From contig CAYURP010000054.1 of NCBI GenBank assembly GCA_964447175.1, positions 1-18,851 on the forward strand: DNA of 18,851 nucleotides, read 5' to 3'. Shown piece by piece: positions 6,883 through 15,600 of this stretch. The position numbers were made by a program, and so were the translations under genes. The stretch comes from CAYURP01 sp964447175 (GTDB lineage Bacteria; Zixibacteria; MSB-5A5; SM23-73-2). A model generated the notes under the pieces. It was not told the origin of the DNA. It did not search any database and saw only the letters and a list, made by a program, of their open reading frames with translations. Every line of letters begins with the position of its first letter. The stretch's first letter is position 1.

Positions 6883-7650
6883 TTATTTCGACTCTTCTTC
6901 CCTAGTCAGCTTCTTTATGAACGGTGTGAACAGATCGATGGGGACCGGAAAGATGGTGGTGGAATTTTTCTCGGTGGCCACTTCGGTCAACGTCTGTAAG
7001 AACCTGAGCTGAATGCCAGCGGGCTCTTTGCCGAGCACTTTAGCGGCTGCGGCCAATTTCTCTGCTGCCTGGAATTCGCCCTCGGCATGAATGACCTTAG
7101 CCCGCTTTGCCCTTTCCGCCTCAGCCTGAGCTGCAATGGCTCTCTGCATCTCCTGGGGCAGATCTACATTTTTGACCTCCACCACAGAGACTTTAACTCC
7201 CCACGGTTCAGTCTGCTCGTCGATGATCTTCTGAAGTTGTTGGTTGATCTTCTCTCTTTGAGACAAAAGATCATCCAGTTCTACCTGACCCAGGACAGAT
7301 CTCAAAGTGGTCTGAGAGATCATGGATGTAGCGTAAAGAAAATCCTCGACTTCAACCACAGCTTTGGATGCATCCATTACTCTGAAATATACAACTGCAT
7401 TCACCTTCACCGAGACGTTATCCCTGGTGATCACATCCTGGGAGGGGACGTCCATGGTTACGATCCTTAAGCTCACCTTGACCATCCGGTCAACTATGGG
7501 GATCAAAAGAATCAATCCCGGACCCTTGGATCCCATTAATCTTCCCAGTCTGAAAATGATTCCCCTTTCATATTCCCTCAAAATCCTGATGGCATTTGCC
7601 AGGATGAAAAGTACAATGATGATAATAGTTATAATACCTGTACCTGCCAT
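6883..7650 (-). CDS. Slipin, a stomatin/prohibitin-type (SPFH, band 7) membrane protein
   Basis: This 255-residue protein has one N-terminal hydrophobic segment (about residues 3-20), then REYERGIIFRLGRL and the SPFH core with MDVPSQDVITRDNVSVKVNAVVYFRV and LDDLLSQREKINQQL. An Ala- and Glu-rich coiled coil (AAQAEAERAKRAKVIHAEGE) follows, and the short tail ends in EEESK. Slipins form oligomeric rings on the inner membrane and organise membrane microdomains. In bacteria and archaea they pair with NfeD proteases, and in Pyrococcus the partner cleaves the slipin C-terminus. The gene starts 13 bases after the nfeD stop with a very strong AAAGGAGGAG site, so the two form an operon. Its physiological role is not well defined in any bacterium. 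Confidence 0.94.
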   Translation of the reverse strand: MAGTGIITIIIIVLFILANAIRILREYERGIIFRLGRLMGSKGPGLILLIPIVDRMVKVSLRIVTMDVPSQDVITRDNVSVKVNAVVYFRVMDASKAVVEVEDFLYATSMISQTTLRSVLGQVELDDLLSQREKINQQLQKIIDEQTEPWGVKVSVVEVKNVDLPQEMQRAIAAQAEAERAKRAKVIHAEGEFQAAEKLAAAAKVLGKEPAGIQLRFLQTLTEVATEKNSTTIFPVPIDLFTPFIKKLTREEESK

Positions 7651-7663
7651 AACTCCTCCTTTT

Positions 7664-8947
7664 TCAGGCTTTGGTTACTTTAAGGGTTAAATCCTCAATT
7701 TCCACAACTTTGATTTTCTCCCCTTTTTTTATGGTCTGGTCAGCCACAGCTTTCCAGATCTCACCGTGGACAAACACAGAACCCTCTGGATCAAGCTTCG
7801 TCCGAGCTACCCCGGTCATACCTATCATTCCCTTCTCCCCGGTAGTGGTTTTTTTCCTCTGAGCTCTTATACCCATTCCCACTGCGAAAATGAAAAACAA
7901 CGCCGTTGCTGCTACCACAAGGATAATAATGGAAAGGGATATTCGCATATAGGGAGCAGGTGATTCTATTAACATCAAAGAACCTAAAAGCATAGATATT
8001 ATTCCTCCTATTGTTAATGCCCCGTAAGATGTAACTTTAATCTCGAGGATGAAGAATATAAGAGCTAAAATCATCAAAAGAAGTCCGGCATAGTTTATGG
8101 GTAAGGTTTGGAATGCAAAAAACGCCAGAATCAAAAAGATAGCACCAATTATTCCGGGCAAAATGGCTCCGGGATTGGAAAGCTCAAAGAATACCCCCAA
8201 CATTCCTATGGCATAAAGCATATAGGCGATATTGGGATTAGAGATGATTTCCAGGATCTGGTCCCGCATGCTGATATTTATCGTTTGCACTGGAATCCCT
8301 TTGGTGTTTAATATCCTTTCGCCTGAAGGAAGAGTAACTTTTTTACCATCACATTCATCCAGAAGCCCTCTTACGTCATTTACCACAAGATCGATTACCC
8401 CAAGTTTCAGGGCATCGGATTCGGTTTCGGAGATGCTTTCCCTGACGGCTTTCTCAGCCCACTCCGCATTACGGCCTCTCTTGTTAGCGATACTTTTTAT
8501 ATATGCCGCAGCATCATTGGTGGCTTTTTCCTTCATCACCGAGTCCACCTCAGCACCGGCGAAGACTGGATGAGCAGCACCGATGTTGGTGCCGGGTGCC
8601 ATGGCGGCTATGTGAGCGGATAGGGTAATAAATACTCCGGCTGAGGCTGCCCGGGAACCTGATGGCGAAACATAGACTATCACCGGAACAGGAGAATTCA
8701 ATATCTTTTTGATTATATCCCGCATGGGTTCGTCCAATCCCCCGGGGGTGTTAAGCTCTATGACCAGAGCTTCTGCTGAATCAGCTATTGATTTGTCTAT
8801 GGCTTTGATGATTATGCTGGAGGTGATGGGTCCGATGGGACCGTCAATGCTCACCAGGTTTACCCACCGCTGTTCTGACTGAGCAAAAACTAATGAGAGT
8901 AAGGGCAGAAATATGAAGAGTATACAAAGGTAAAGCCTGACTTTCAT
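7664..8947 (-). CDS. NfeD long form: membrane serine protease with OB domain
   Basis: This 427-residue protein has a signal peptide (1-22) and a ClpP/SppA-like protease domain (about 28-230). The domain contains NTPGG, the nucleophile Ser102 in SRAASAGVF, and a probable general-base Lys141 in EKATND, matching the Ser-Lys dyad of the archaeal 1510 protease. Four or so membrane helices follow (about 233-360), then a C-terminal NfeD OB fold (about 370-427; GMTGVARTKLDPEG). Known relatives cleave the hydrophobic C-terminus of partner slipins, and the downstream slipin gene supports that pairing. Substrate and purpose here are inferred (membrane quality control). The ATG follows AAGGAAC. Its upstream gap (8948-9070) shows no clear promoter. 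Confidence 0.94.
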   Translation of the reverse strand: MKVRLYLCILFIFLPLLSLVFAQSEQRWVNLVSIDGPIGPITSSIIIKAIDKSIADSAEALVIELNTPGGLDEPMRDIIKKILNSPVPVIVYVSPSGSRAASAGVFITLSAHIAAMAPGTNIGAAHPVFAGAEVDSVMKEKATNDAAAYIKSIANKRGRNAEWAEKAVRESISETESDALKLGVIDLVVNDVRGLLDECDGKKVTLPSGERILNTKGIPVQTINISMRDQILEIISNPNIAYMLYAIGMLGVFFELSNPGAILPGIIGAIFLILAFFAFQTLPINYAGLLLMILALIFFILEIKVTSYGALTIGGIISMLLGSLMLIESPAPYMRISLSIIILVVAATALFFIFAVGMGIRAQRKKTTTGEKGMIGMTGVARTKLDPEGSVFVHGEIWKAVADQTIKKGEKIKVVEIEDLTLKVTKA

Positions 8948-9070
8948 AATGACAGTTCCTTTGAAAAAACCATGAGGTAAGATATAAAAGAATATATTGG
9001 ATTGTCAACAAAAATTATCTACAATTATTAGTTATCAGTGGTCAGTTGTTGGTTTTCAGCAAAAGCATAA

Positions 9071-10660
9071 TCAGCTATTTGACAAATATTTTTTTCCGTG
9101 GACGATTTTTCCGTCGAAGATGGTGGCTAAAACCCGGATTTGAGGGATTTTATCAGGAGGTATGCGAAAAATATCCTCAGACAAAATGACCAGATCAGCT
9201 AATTTTCCCGCCTGGATTGAGCCTTTGACCTTCTCCTCAAACGAGGCGTAGGCTGCACCTAAAGTATAGGCATAAACTGCCTCGAAAACTGAGACCCTCT
9301 GTTCCGGATGCCAGCTTCCCTTTTTATCCTTTTCTCTTTTACGAGCTACCGCAGCATAGATTCCCTTTAAAGGACTTAAGTTTTCAATAGGCATATCAGA
9401 GCCGAAAACAACCCTGGCTTTGTTTTTCAAAAGACTGTTATACGGATAAGCCAGTTTACATCTTTTGCCCCAGTATTTCTCAGCCATCTCCTGATCTGAG
9501 GTGGCGTGAATGGGCTGGACTGATGCTATTATATTTAATTGGACAAATCTCCTCAAGTCTTCGGGTTGGATTAATTGGATATGTTCGATTCTGTTTCTCA
9601 AGGTTTTTTTGCCCGATTTCTGTAGAGCATTTAAAGCCTGATGAACTGCCCGGTCCCCTATGGCGTGAATAGTTGCATTTATTCCCCTATTATTGGCTTT
9701 TCCTACCAGAGAAGTAAGTTCCTTCTCAGTTAATGTTTCAATCCCAAAATTATCTTTGGATCCAATATAGGGTTTGAAAGTTAAAGCTGTCTGTGAACCT
9801 AACGATCCGTCGGCATACAACTTCACTCCCCCGAATCTAAGATACTGATTGCCAAAACCCGTTTTCAAACCCAGGCTTGCTGTCGAATCGAGTTGACTTT
9901 GGGGAATGGTTGTGAATACCCTCAAATCCAGCTTTTCGTCCGAAAGAAGATTCTGATAATGATGAAAAGCATCCTCAAAACCCATTTCGTGGATTCCTAC
10001 CAGGCCATTTTGATGAGCGATTTTCACTGCGTTTTTAAATCTTCTTTTTATCTTTTCTCTATCTGACTTTTTAATTAAATCCAGTATCAGCTCGCATGCA
10101 TTTTCCCGGATAATGCCGGTGAGCTCCCCTGTTTTGGGATCTTTTCCTATCTGCTTTTCTGGATAGGAGTTCATTCTTTGAGTAACTCGAGTAAGTTTCA
10201 AAGTCAGGGAGTTGACCCAGAAGGTGTGCTGGTCCTTGGAATAGATAGCTATAGGATTTTCACCTGAAATTTGATCTAAAGTCTTTTTGTTGAAAAAGGA
10301 TTGTTCTTTGAAGATATTCTTATCCCAGCCCTTGATAAAAAGTAACTCTCCCTTTTTCAAATTCTTAAGTTTTTCTTTTATCCTGGATTTAAGAGAATCT
10401 AAAGTTTTTACTATTCTTATGTCTAAAGTGTTAAGTGTAGACGCAAAGTAGAGGAAATGGGTGTGGCAGTCGACAAAACCAGGCAGGACGGTTTTCCCTT
10501 TAAGATCTATGATTTCAAATTTCTTATTTCTTAAACTTCTAATCTCTTCATTTTTTCCAACAGCCAGGATTTTAGAACCGGAGATGGTTAAAGCCTGAGC
10601 CTGAGTTTGATTTTTGTTTAAAGTGTAGATCTTTCCGTTTATTAAGATCAAGCCCTTCAT
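9071..10660 (-). CDS. Metal-dependent amidohydrolase of the YtcJ type
   Basis: The 529-residue protein starts with the beta-sandwich strand LILINGKIYTL and continues to VLPGFVDCHTHF with the metal-binding His66-x-His68. It also has HEMGFEDAFHHY, KLYADGSLGSQTALT, the second His pair in IHAIGDRAVHQAL, FGSDMPIENLSPL with the catalytic Asp, and GKLADLVILSEDIF at the end. This is the order seen in YtcJ/AepA-like members of the amidohydrolase superfamily. The substrates of most YtcJ proteins are unknown, and I do not infer one. Its ATG overlaps the selB stop (ATGA), so it is translationally coupled to the selenocysteine genes. That placement is the most informative fact about it. No TGA codon interrupts it, so it is not itself a selenoprotein. 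Confidence 0.92.
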   Translation of the reverse strand: MKGLILINGKIYTLNKNQTQAQALTISGSKILAVGKNEEIRSLRNKKFEIIDLKGKTVLPGFVDCHTHFLYFASTLNTLDIRIVKTLDSLKSRIKEKLKNLKKGELLFIKGWDKNIFKEQSFFNKKTLDQISGENPIAIYSKDQHTFWVNSLTLKLTRVTQRMNSYPEKQIGKDPKTGELTGIIRENACELILDLIKKSDREKIKRRFKNAVKIAHQNGLVGIHEMGFEDAFHHYQNLLSDEKLDLRVFTTIPQSQLDSTASLGLKTGFGNQYLRFGGVKLYADGSLGSQTALTFKPYIGSKDNFGIETLTEKELTSLVGKANNRGINATIHAIGDRAVHQALNALQKSGKKTLRNRIEHIQLIQPEDLRRFVQLNIIASVQPIHATSDQEMAEKYWGKRCKLAYPYNSLLKNKARVVFGSDMPIENLSPLKGIYAAVARKREKDKKGSWHPEQRVSVFEAVYAYTLGAAYASFEEKVKGSIQAGKLADLVILSEDIFRIPPDKIPQIRVLATIFDGKIVHGKKYLSNS

Positions 10661-12537
10661 ATATTTTCAGCTTTTGGTCCCAACACCCTCTTATCCCCCT
10701 CCCTTCTGGTGATATCCAACTGATCCAATTTCTCTAAGATAGGGACTGCATATTTGCGAGTGGTCTTAAGGTGATCCTTTATCTGGCTTACGGTGCAAGG
10801 TCCATTCCTGCGGATTAGCTCCACAACGGATTTTTTTATCTTATCGAAATCATTTTTTCTATACAAAATTCCATCCTTGAGCTCAACTATCTCCTCGTTT
10901 TGAAGCATAAATGCGACAACCTCAGCAACCCCTTTTTCTTTCAGGAACTCCTCCTTTGTAGGAGGGGAGGAGGGAGTTTTAACGAACTGGTCAGCTATGT
11001 TTTTGGCGATCTCTTCTTGTTCTGGGGTGAGTTGAGGCTGATGCTGGGGAAGATGAAGGTAGGCATCCTTTTTTTTGATTTTATTGGTAGAGAGCAAATG
11101 CTCTATTCCTTTATCTGCCAGTATCTGTTTGAACTTAATTTTACTTAAAAGATCAGCGATTTTAATTCCTATTTTAAAAGGATGTTTTTTGTGTTCATCC
11201 TGGATAAGCTCTGTAATCTGATTTAGCACATTATTCCATAAATCTGACGATACAGTCAAGTTGTCGATCTTAAATAGCTTATTTTCCTTTTCCAATTGTC
11301 CCAGAATCGATTGAATCTCATCTGAGCTGAAATTGCTTTCCCCTAAAAGCTCCTCTCCCAGCATGAACTCCTTTTTGTTGAGCTCGGACAATATCAAATT
11401 GGGTAGATTCAAGTCTTCCCTTTGAGAAAGAAAATTCAATAGACCTTTATCCTTTCTTTTATGTTTTTTAGCATCAATATCTAAAACCTTACCTCCTCCG
11501 ATGGTGATGGCTGGTGAGGGGAGTCTGATGATGAAATGATCGCCTACCCGGGCTACCACAGGATCGGAGAATCTGAATTGTACAAAGCCTGCTTGACCAG
11601 GTTTCAGTTGAGTTTCATCTAAAAGTATGGCTTTGGCTAAGACTTCGGTGGTCCCTATTATGAATAGGACTTGTGAGTTATGCTTGAGGGGAAATTTCTG
11701 GGTAGAAATCATATCCACCAAGGTATTTAAAATCGTGGAAGTAGTTCCCTGATCTTTTTTTACCACCACATCCCCTCTGGAGACAAGGGTCTTCTCCACC
11801 CCGGCCAGATTCAGGGCCACCCTGGTTCCAGGTTCTGATCTCTCTCTTTTCTTTTTGTGGGACTGCAGTTCCCGAATCCGGGCTGTTTCTTCCTTAGGTA
11901 AGATCTTGACCTCCTCTCCTAATGAGAAAGATCCATTAATCAGGGTGCCAGTTATTACCGTGCCCCTACCTGCAATGGTGAATACCCTGTCAATATAGAT
12001 TCTGGGCTTGCCTAAATCCCTCTGGGGCTGGATCTTTTTGATCATCTTCTCTATTTCAGAATGAAGCTTTTCGATCCCTGTCTTTTTGGTTGTGGAGGTC
12101 TGGACAATTGGAGCATTTTCTAAAAAAGTCCCTTTCAATTTCTCTTTAACGTCCTCTTTCACCAGGTTCAGCCAATCCTCCTTTACCAGGTCTATTTTTG
12201 AAATCACCACTATTCCATGCTTTATGTCCAGAAGTTTTAAAATCTCCAGGTGTTCCTCGGATTGGGGCATCCAGCCGTCATCCGCCGCAACCAGAAAGAC
12301 AACTGCATCGATGCCCCCTACTCCGGCGATCATGTTTTTTACGAATCTCTCATGTCCGGGAACGTCCACTATTCCCACTTCTGTTCCGTCTGGAAAGGAT
12401 AGCCAGGCAAAGCCCAGGTCAATGGTCATCTCCCTTTCTTTCTCCTCGGGCAACCTGTCCGGATCGATGCCGGTCAGAGCCAGGACCAAAGAGGACTTTC
12501 CATGATCCACATGACCTGCGGTTCCTATGACAAACAT
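10657..12537 (-). CDS. selB: Selenocysteine-specific elongation factor
   Basis: SelB is the GTPase that binds Sec-tRNA-Sec and the SECIS hairpin and delivers Sec at UGA. The 626-residue length is normal. The N-terminal EF-Tu-like part has GHVDHGKSS (G1, residues 8-16), MTIDLGFAW (G2), DVPGH (G3, 58-62) and SKID as the G4 motif. Domains II and III follow to about residue 350 (AGRGTVITGTL, RLPSPAITIGGGKV). The rest forms the winged-helix region that reads the mRNA hairpin, ending with a DNA/RNA-binding-like segment (RRNGPCTVSQIKDHLKTTRKYAVPIL). It starts three bases after the selA stop with no obvious ribosome site, which suggests translational coupling. Confidence 0.97.
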   Translation of the reverse strand: MFVIGTAGHVDHGKSSLVLALTGIDPDRLPEEKEREMTIDLGFAWLSFPDGTEVGIVDVPGHERFVKNMIAGVGGIDAVVFLVAADDGWMPQSEEHLEILKLLDIKHGIVVISKIDLVKEDWLNLVKEDVKEKLKGTFLENAPIVQTSTTKKTGIEKLHSEIEKMIKKIQPQRDLGKPRIYIDRVFTIAGRGTVITGTLINGSFSLGEEVKILPKEETARIRELQSHKKKRERSEPGTRVALNLAGVEKTLVSRGDVVVKKDQGTTSTILNTLVDMISTQKFPLKHNSQVLFIIGTTEVLAKAILLDETQLKPGQAGFVQFRFSDPVVARVGDHFIIRLPSPAITIGGGKVLDIDAKKHKRKDKGLLNFLSQREDLNLPNLILSELNKKEFMLGEELLGESNFSSDEIQSILGQLEKENKLFKIDNLTVSSDLWNNVLNQITELIQDEHKKHPFKIGIKIADLLSKIKFKQILADKGIEHLLSTNKIKKKDAYLHLPQHQPQLTPEQEEIAKNIADQFVKTPSSPPTKEEFLKEKGVAEVVAFMLQNEEIVELKDGILYRKNDFDKIKKSVVELIRRNGPCTVSQIKDHLKTTRKYAVPILEKLDQLDITRREGDKRVLGPKAENI

Positions 12538-12540
12538 ATT

Positions 12541-13935
12541 TTAGGTGGAAAGTATGGATTTAATTGAATCAAGAAGAATCTCATCCTGGTGAGGGAATAT
12601 GGTTCTCAAATCAAGCGTGAACCTGTCGTTTTCTATTCTTCCAATAACTGGGATGGTAAGCCCTCTGAATTTCTCCGCGAGCTGATCCGGGGTCATCTCC
12701 GAATCAAAGCAGAGCACGTATGTGGGTAAAGCCTCGCCGGGCAGGGAACCTCCTCCCACCGTACTTTTGGACTCAGATACTAAGACTTTTACCCCGGTTT
12801 CCCCTAATTTTTTTTTCAGTTTTTGAGCTCTGGATTTAAGTTCATCCGGAGGAGTATTCATCATTTTCCAGGCAGGGATTTTTTCTGATGCTTCCTTTTT
12901 GAGGTAGGTTAAAATCAGGTTCTCCAGTCCGGCAATGATAATTTTATCCACCCGGAGAGCCCTATACAGAGGGTGTTTTCTTAAATTCTCGATCCATTTT
13001 TTCTTGCCCAGTATGATGCCGGACTGGGGTCCTCCCAAAAGCTTATCCCCTGAAAAACAGACCAGATCCACACCGGCATTAATCGCATCCTGGACTGTGG
13101 GCTCATGGGCTAAACCTAACTCCTCGGTAGGTAAAAGCGCACCACTGCCCAGATCCTGCATAACCGGTAGATTATTTTCTTTACCCAGCTTCACCAGTTC
13201 GCCGAGACTTACCTCTTGTGTAAACCCGATCATTTTAAAGTTACTGTGATGGACTTTAAGCAGAAGGGCTGTGTTTTCAGTAATAGCTTGGGCATAATCG
13301 GTCAGAGCAGCTCTGTTGGTTGTCCCCACTTCTCTCAGTATAGCCCCGGATTGAGCCATGATCTCAGGGACTTTGAATCCTCCGCCTATCTGAACTAACT
13401 CTCCTCTGGAAACTATAACCTCCTTACTCTTAGCTAAACCGGTCAGGATCAAAAGCACAGCTGCAGCGTTGTTATTTACCACCAGAGCTCCCTCAGCCTG
13501 GGTTAGCTTGCAGATCAATTTTTCCAAGTAATTAGTCCTTTCACCCCTTTGGCCCAGTTTCAGATCGTATTCCAGAGTACAGTAGTTTTTGCTTATCTCA
13601 TTTATGCGGTTCAGAAGATCTTCACCCAAAGGTGCCCGGCCAAAATTGGTGTGCAGAATCACGCCGGTTCCGTTTATTATCGGCTTGACGAAAAGCTTCT
13701 CCTGAAGGGACAGGATATTCTCTATCTCTTTGATTATTGTCTTGGGGGAGATCTCCTCTTTATCTTTTTTCATAATTTTTTTCCGCAGAGAGGAGATTAC
13801 TTCTCGGGCCGTCTCTGCCACGGTCTGGTGAGAGAGCTTGTGAATATATTCCTGAAGCTCAATAGATTCTAAAATCTCCTCGATGCTGGGGATTTTCCTC
13901 AATTTTCCCCTTAGCTCGTTACTTTTATCCTGCAT
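12541..13935 (-). CDS. selA: L-seryl-tRNA(Sec) selenium transferase
   Basis: SelA is the PLP enzyme that converts Ser-tRNA-Sec to Sec-tRNA-Sec with selenophosphate, working as a large ring-shaped oligomer. The 464 residues begin with the tRNA-binding helical domain (RKIPSIEEILES, HQTVAETAREVISSLR). The fold-type I core follows, with INGTGVILHTNFGRAPL (87-103), GERTNYLEKL, NNNAAAVLL, EVGTTNR and the PLP lysine Lys298 in CFSGDKLLGGPQ. The C-terminal small domain contains VGGGSLPGE and FTLDLRTI. It overlaps the end of selD by 25 bases. Its ATG is preceded by GAGG within the selD coding sequence, so the two are translationally linked. Confidence 0.97.
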   Translation of the reverse strand: MQDKSNELRGKLRKIPSIEEILESIELQEYIHKLSHQTVAETAREVISSLRKKIMKKDKEEISPKTIIKEIENILSLQEKLFVKPIINGTGVILHTNFGRAPLGEDLLNRINEISKNYCTLEYDLKLGQRGERTNYLEKLICKLTQAEGALVVNNNAAAVLLILTGLAKSKEVIVSRGELVQIGGGFKVPEIMAQSGAILREVGTTNRAALTDYAQAITENTALLLKVHHSNFKMIGFTQEVSLGELVKLGKENNLPVMQDLGSGALLPTEELGLAHEPTVQDAINAGVDLVCFSGDKLLGGPQSGIILGKKKWIENLRKHPLYRALRVDKIIIAGLENLILTYLKKEASEKIPAWKMMNTPPDELKSRAQKLKKKLGETGVKVLVSESKSTVGGGSLPGEALPTYVLCFDSEMTPDQLAEKFRGLTIPVIGRIENDRFTLDLRTIFPHQDEILLDSIKSILST

Positions 13936-14963
13936 TTTTTATCCTCAATAATCTGGCCTATGATCCTGGGTTCCTTAACGGATTTAGATTTTAAGTTCTT
14001 TAGAAGTTTCTCACCTTTTTCTTCAGGACAGCTTATTAAAAGACCGCCTGAGGTCTGGGCATCAGCCAAAATGATTTTTTTCTCCTCTGATATATTATCG
14101 TCCCAATCCACCTTATCTGACACAAATTTGAGATTGGACAGTGTCCCTCCTGGGATTACCTTATTATTTACCAGATCCCATACCTCGTCCAGTATCGGAA
14201 TCTGGGAGAAATTCAATCTGGCAACCACATTTGACTCGCAGGCCATTTCCCAGAGATGTCCCAGAAGACCGAATCCGGTAATATCAGTACAGGCATTGAC
14301 TCCTATCTCTATCATAGCTTCGGATGCAGATTTATTCAAAGTAGACATAATCTCTGATATTTTTTTCTCTAATTTTGGAGGCACCTTCCCCTGTTTAATG
14401 CCAGTGGTTATTATACCTAAACCCAGAGGCTTGGTCAATACCAGAACGTCGCCCAGCTTAACTCCGCTGTTTCTTATTATCTTTTCCGGATGAATCACTC
14501 CTGTTACTGCTAATCCATAAAGGGGTTCTTTGGTTTTAACGGTGTGCCCGCCGATTATTGCCACTTTTGCCTCTTTGGCTTTATCTGAACCGCCTTTAAG
14601 TATCTGCTCTAAAACCTCAAGAGGAAGTTTTTCCCTGGGAAAACCTGCGATATTCAAAGCTGTTATTGGCTTTGCGCCCATGGCATACACGTCCGATAGA
14701 GCATTGGCACAAGCGATAGCGCCGTAATAGTAGGGATCATCCACCACCGGCGGAAAGCAGTCAATGGTCTGGACAATGGCTAAATCATCCCTCAGTTTGT
14801 ACACTCCAGCATCGTCTAAGCTGTTGAATCCAACCAGAACGTTAGGGTCATCCACTTTGTTTAAATGATGCAGAACCTGCATCGTGTCCTCCGGACTACA
14901 CTTGGATGCTCACCCGAAGCTTGTGGCATAAGCCGTCAATTTAATTTTTTCTTTTTCTGTCAT
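13911..14963 (-). CDS. selD: Selenide, water dikinase, itself a selenoprotein (UGA at codon 18)
   Basis: SelD makes selenophosphate from selenide and ATP. The frame open after 14882 begins at a late Met and lacks the catalytic N-terminus. Reading upstream through one TGA (14910-14912) gives MTEKEKIKLTAYATSFG-U-ASKCSPED, starting at ATG 14963. U18 and K21 align with the catalytic Cys/Sec17 and Lys20 of Escherichia coli SelD. The full product is 350 residues, the usual size. Other family motifs are LDDAGVYKL, TIDCFPPVVDDPYYYGAIACANALSDVYAMGA, GGHTVKTKEP, VLTKPLGLGI and ACTDITGFGLLGHL. A hairpin of bacterial SECIS type follows the UGA, and selA, selB and tRNA-Sec are next door, so recoding is well supported. 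No strong ribosome site precedes the ATG (a weak GAATGGA is present). The gene leads the sel operon. Confidence 0.95.
14879..14909 (-). promoter_or_regulatory. Bacterial SECIS element in selD
   Basis: Immediately after the UGA the mRNA can fold as GCAUC ... GAUGC (outer five pairs), an internal loop, then GUCC-GGA-GGAC. The G-rich apical loop lies 18-20 bases downstream of the UGA, inside the 16-37 base window known for bacterial SECIS loops. The loop is only three bases and differs from the GGUC type of Escherichia coli fdhF, so exact SelB contacts are uncertain. Confidence 0.75.
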
Positions 14964-14982
14964 AATTAAAATCCATTCATTC

Positions 14983-15126
14983 CAATGGTATCACAGGTTG
15001 TCTCAACCTGTGTTACCGAGTAACGTAGGGACAGACCTTCAGGTCTGTCCAGTGTAATTCCGATGAACCTGAAGGTTCACACTCCAATGTTTGATTCAAA
15101 AATTGTAGGCACGAATTTATTCGTGC
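14983..15126. repeat. Composite palindromic repeat, copy 1
   Basis: This is a chain of four hairpins between selD and the small lipoprotein gene: CACAGGTT/AACCTGTG (14992-15012), GGACAGACC-TTCA-GGTCTGTCC (15029-15050), TGAACC-TGAA-GGTTCA (15064-15079) and GCACGAAT-TT-ATTCGTGC (15109-15126). Bases 15025-15091 match 15644-15710 at 64 of 67 positions. The upstream hairpin has diverged in sequence but occupies the same place in both copies. It probably separates the lipoprotein and selD transcripts. No clear selD promoter is seen inside it. Confidence 0.85.
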
Positions 15127-15143
15127 AATTCTGTTAAACATGG

Positions 15144-15569
15144 CTACTCAAACTCTGCTTTACCTGCTTCTATGTACCAGTCCCCTTGTTCAAATTTTAG
15201 CTTCATACCCATTCTGATCTTCATAGCTGAACTTGTTCCCTTGAGACTGATTAACCATATAAGTGTAAAAGAAGCTTCTTCTTCCTTAAAAACGAAATCT
15301 TCAGTATAGACTCTGGAACCCTTGGACGGTTCTAATAAGTAAGGGCTGAATTTTTCAACAATTTCGAGAAAATTCGCACCTACCTGGTCCTGTCTCTGTT
15401 CGGGAGTTAACATCTTCCTCAAATTAAATGTGTCACCACCCCTTATGTATCGAAGACATTCTTCGACTCTATATTCAGCTCTTTCCTTTGTTTTATTTTT
15501 AGAGGTGCAATCCAGAGCGAGAAAGGCTATGCCCAAAGTCAAGATAAGAATAAACAGTTGCTTTGCCAT
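15144..15569 (-). CDS. Small predicted lipoprotein, function unknown
   Basis: The 141-residue protein has a hydrophobic signal (about 4-20) ending in LALDC (Cys21), a lipobox-like site with Asp before the Cys. A soluble domain of about 115 residues follows, beginning with a helix (RVEECLRYIRGGDTFNLRKML) and ending in beta strands (MKLKFEQGDWYIEAGKAEFE). The layout recalls small NTF2-like or DUF4878-type lipoproteins, but I do not recognise it with certainty. The ATG follows AAAGAAG. The gene is enclosed by two copies of a composite palindromic repeat and lies between tRNA-Sec and selD, suggesting that it was inserted there. It shows no link to selenium in sequence. Confidence 0.75.
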   Translation of the reverse strand: MAKQLFILILTLGIAFLALDCTSKNKTKERAEYRVEECLRYIRGGDTFNLRKMLTPEQRQDQVGANFLEIVEKFSPYLLEPSKGSRVYTEDFVFKEEEASFTLIWLISLKGTSSAMKIRMGMKLKFEQGDWYIEAGKAEFE

Positions 15570-15600
15570 TTTTTCTTCTTTAAGTTCGATCCTCTTGTTA

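Noticed and set aside
9029..9058. A run of CAGT/TCAG-like words between nfeD and the amidohydrolase gene
   Set aside because: It is short and imperfect; no clear unit or secondary structure beyond chance.
13911..14882. selD starting at the ATG at 14882
   Set aside because: That start removes the catalytic residue and the glycine-rich N-terminus conserved in all SelD; the UGA readthrough frame restores both.
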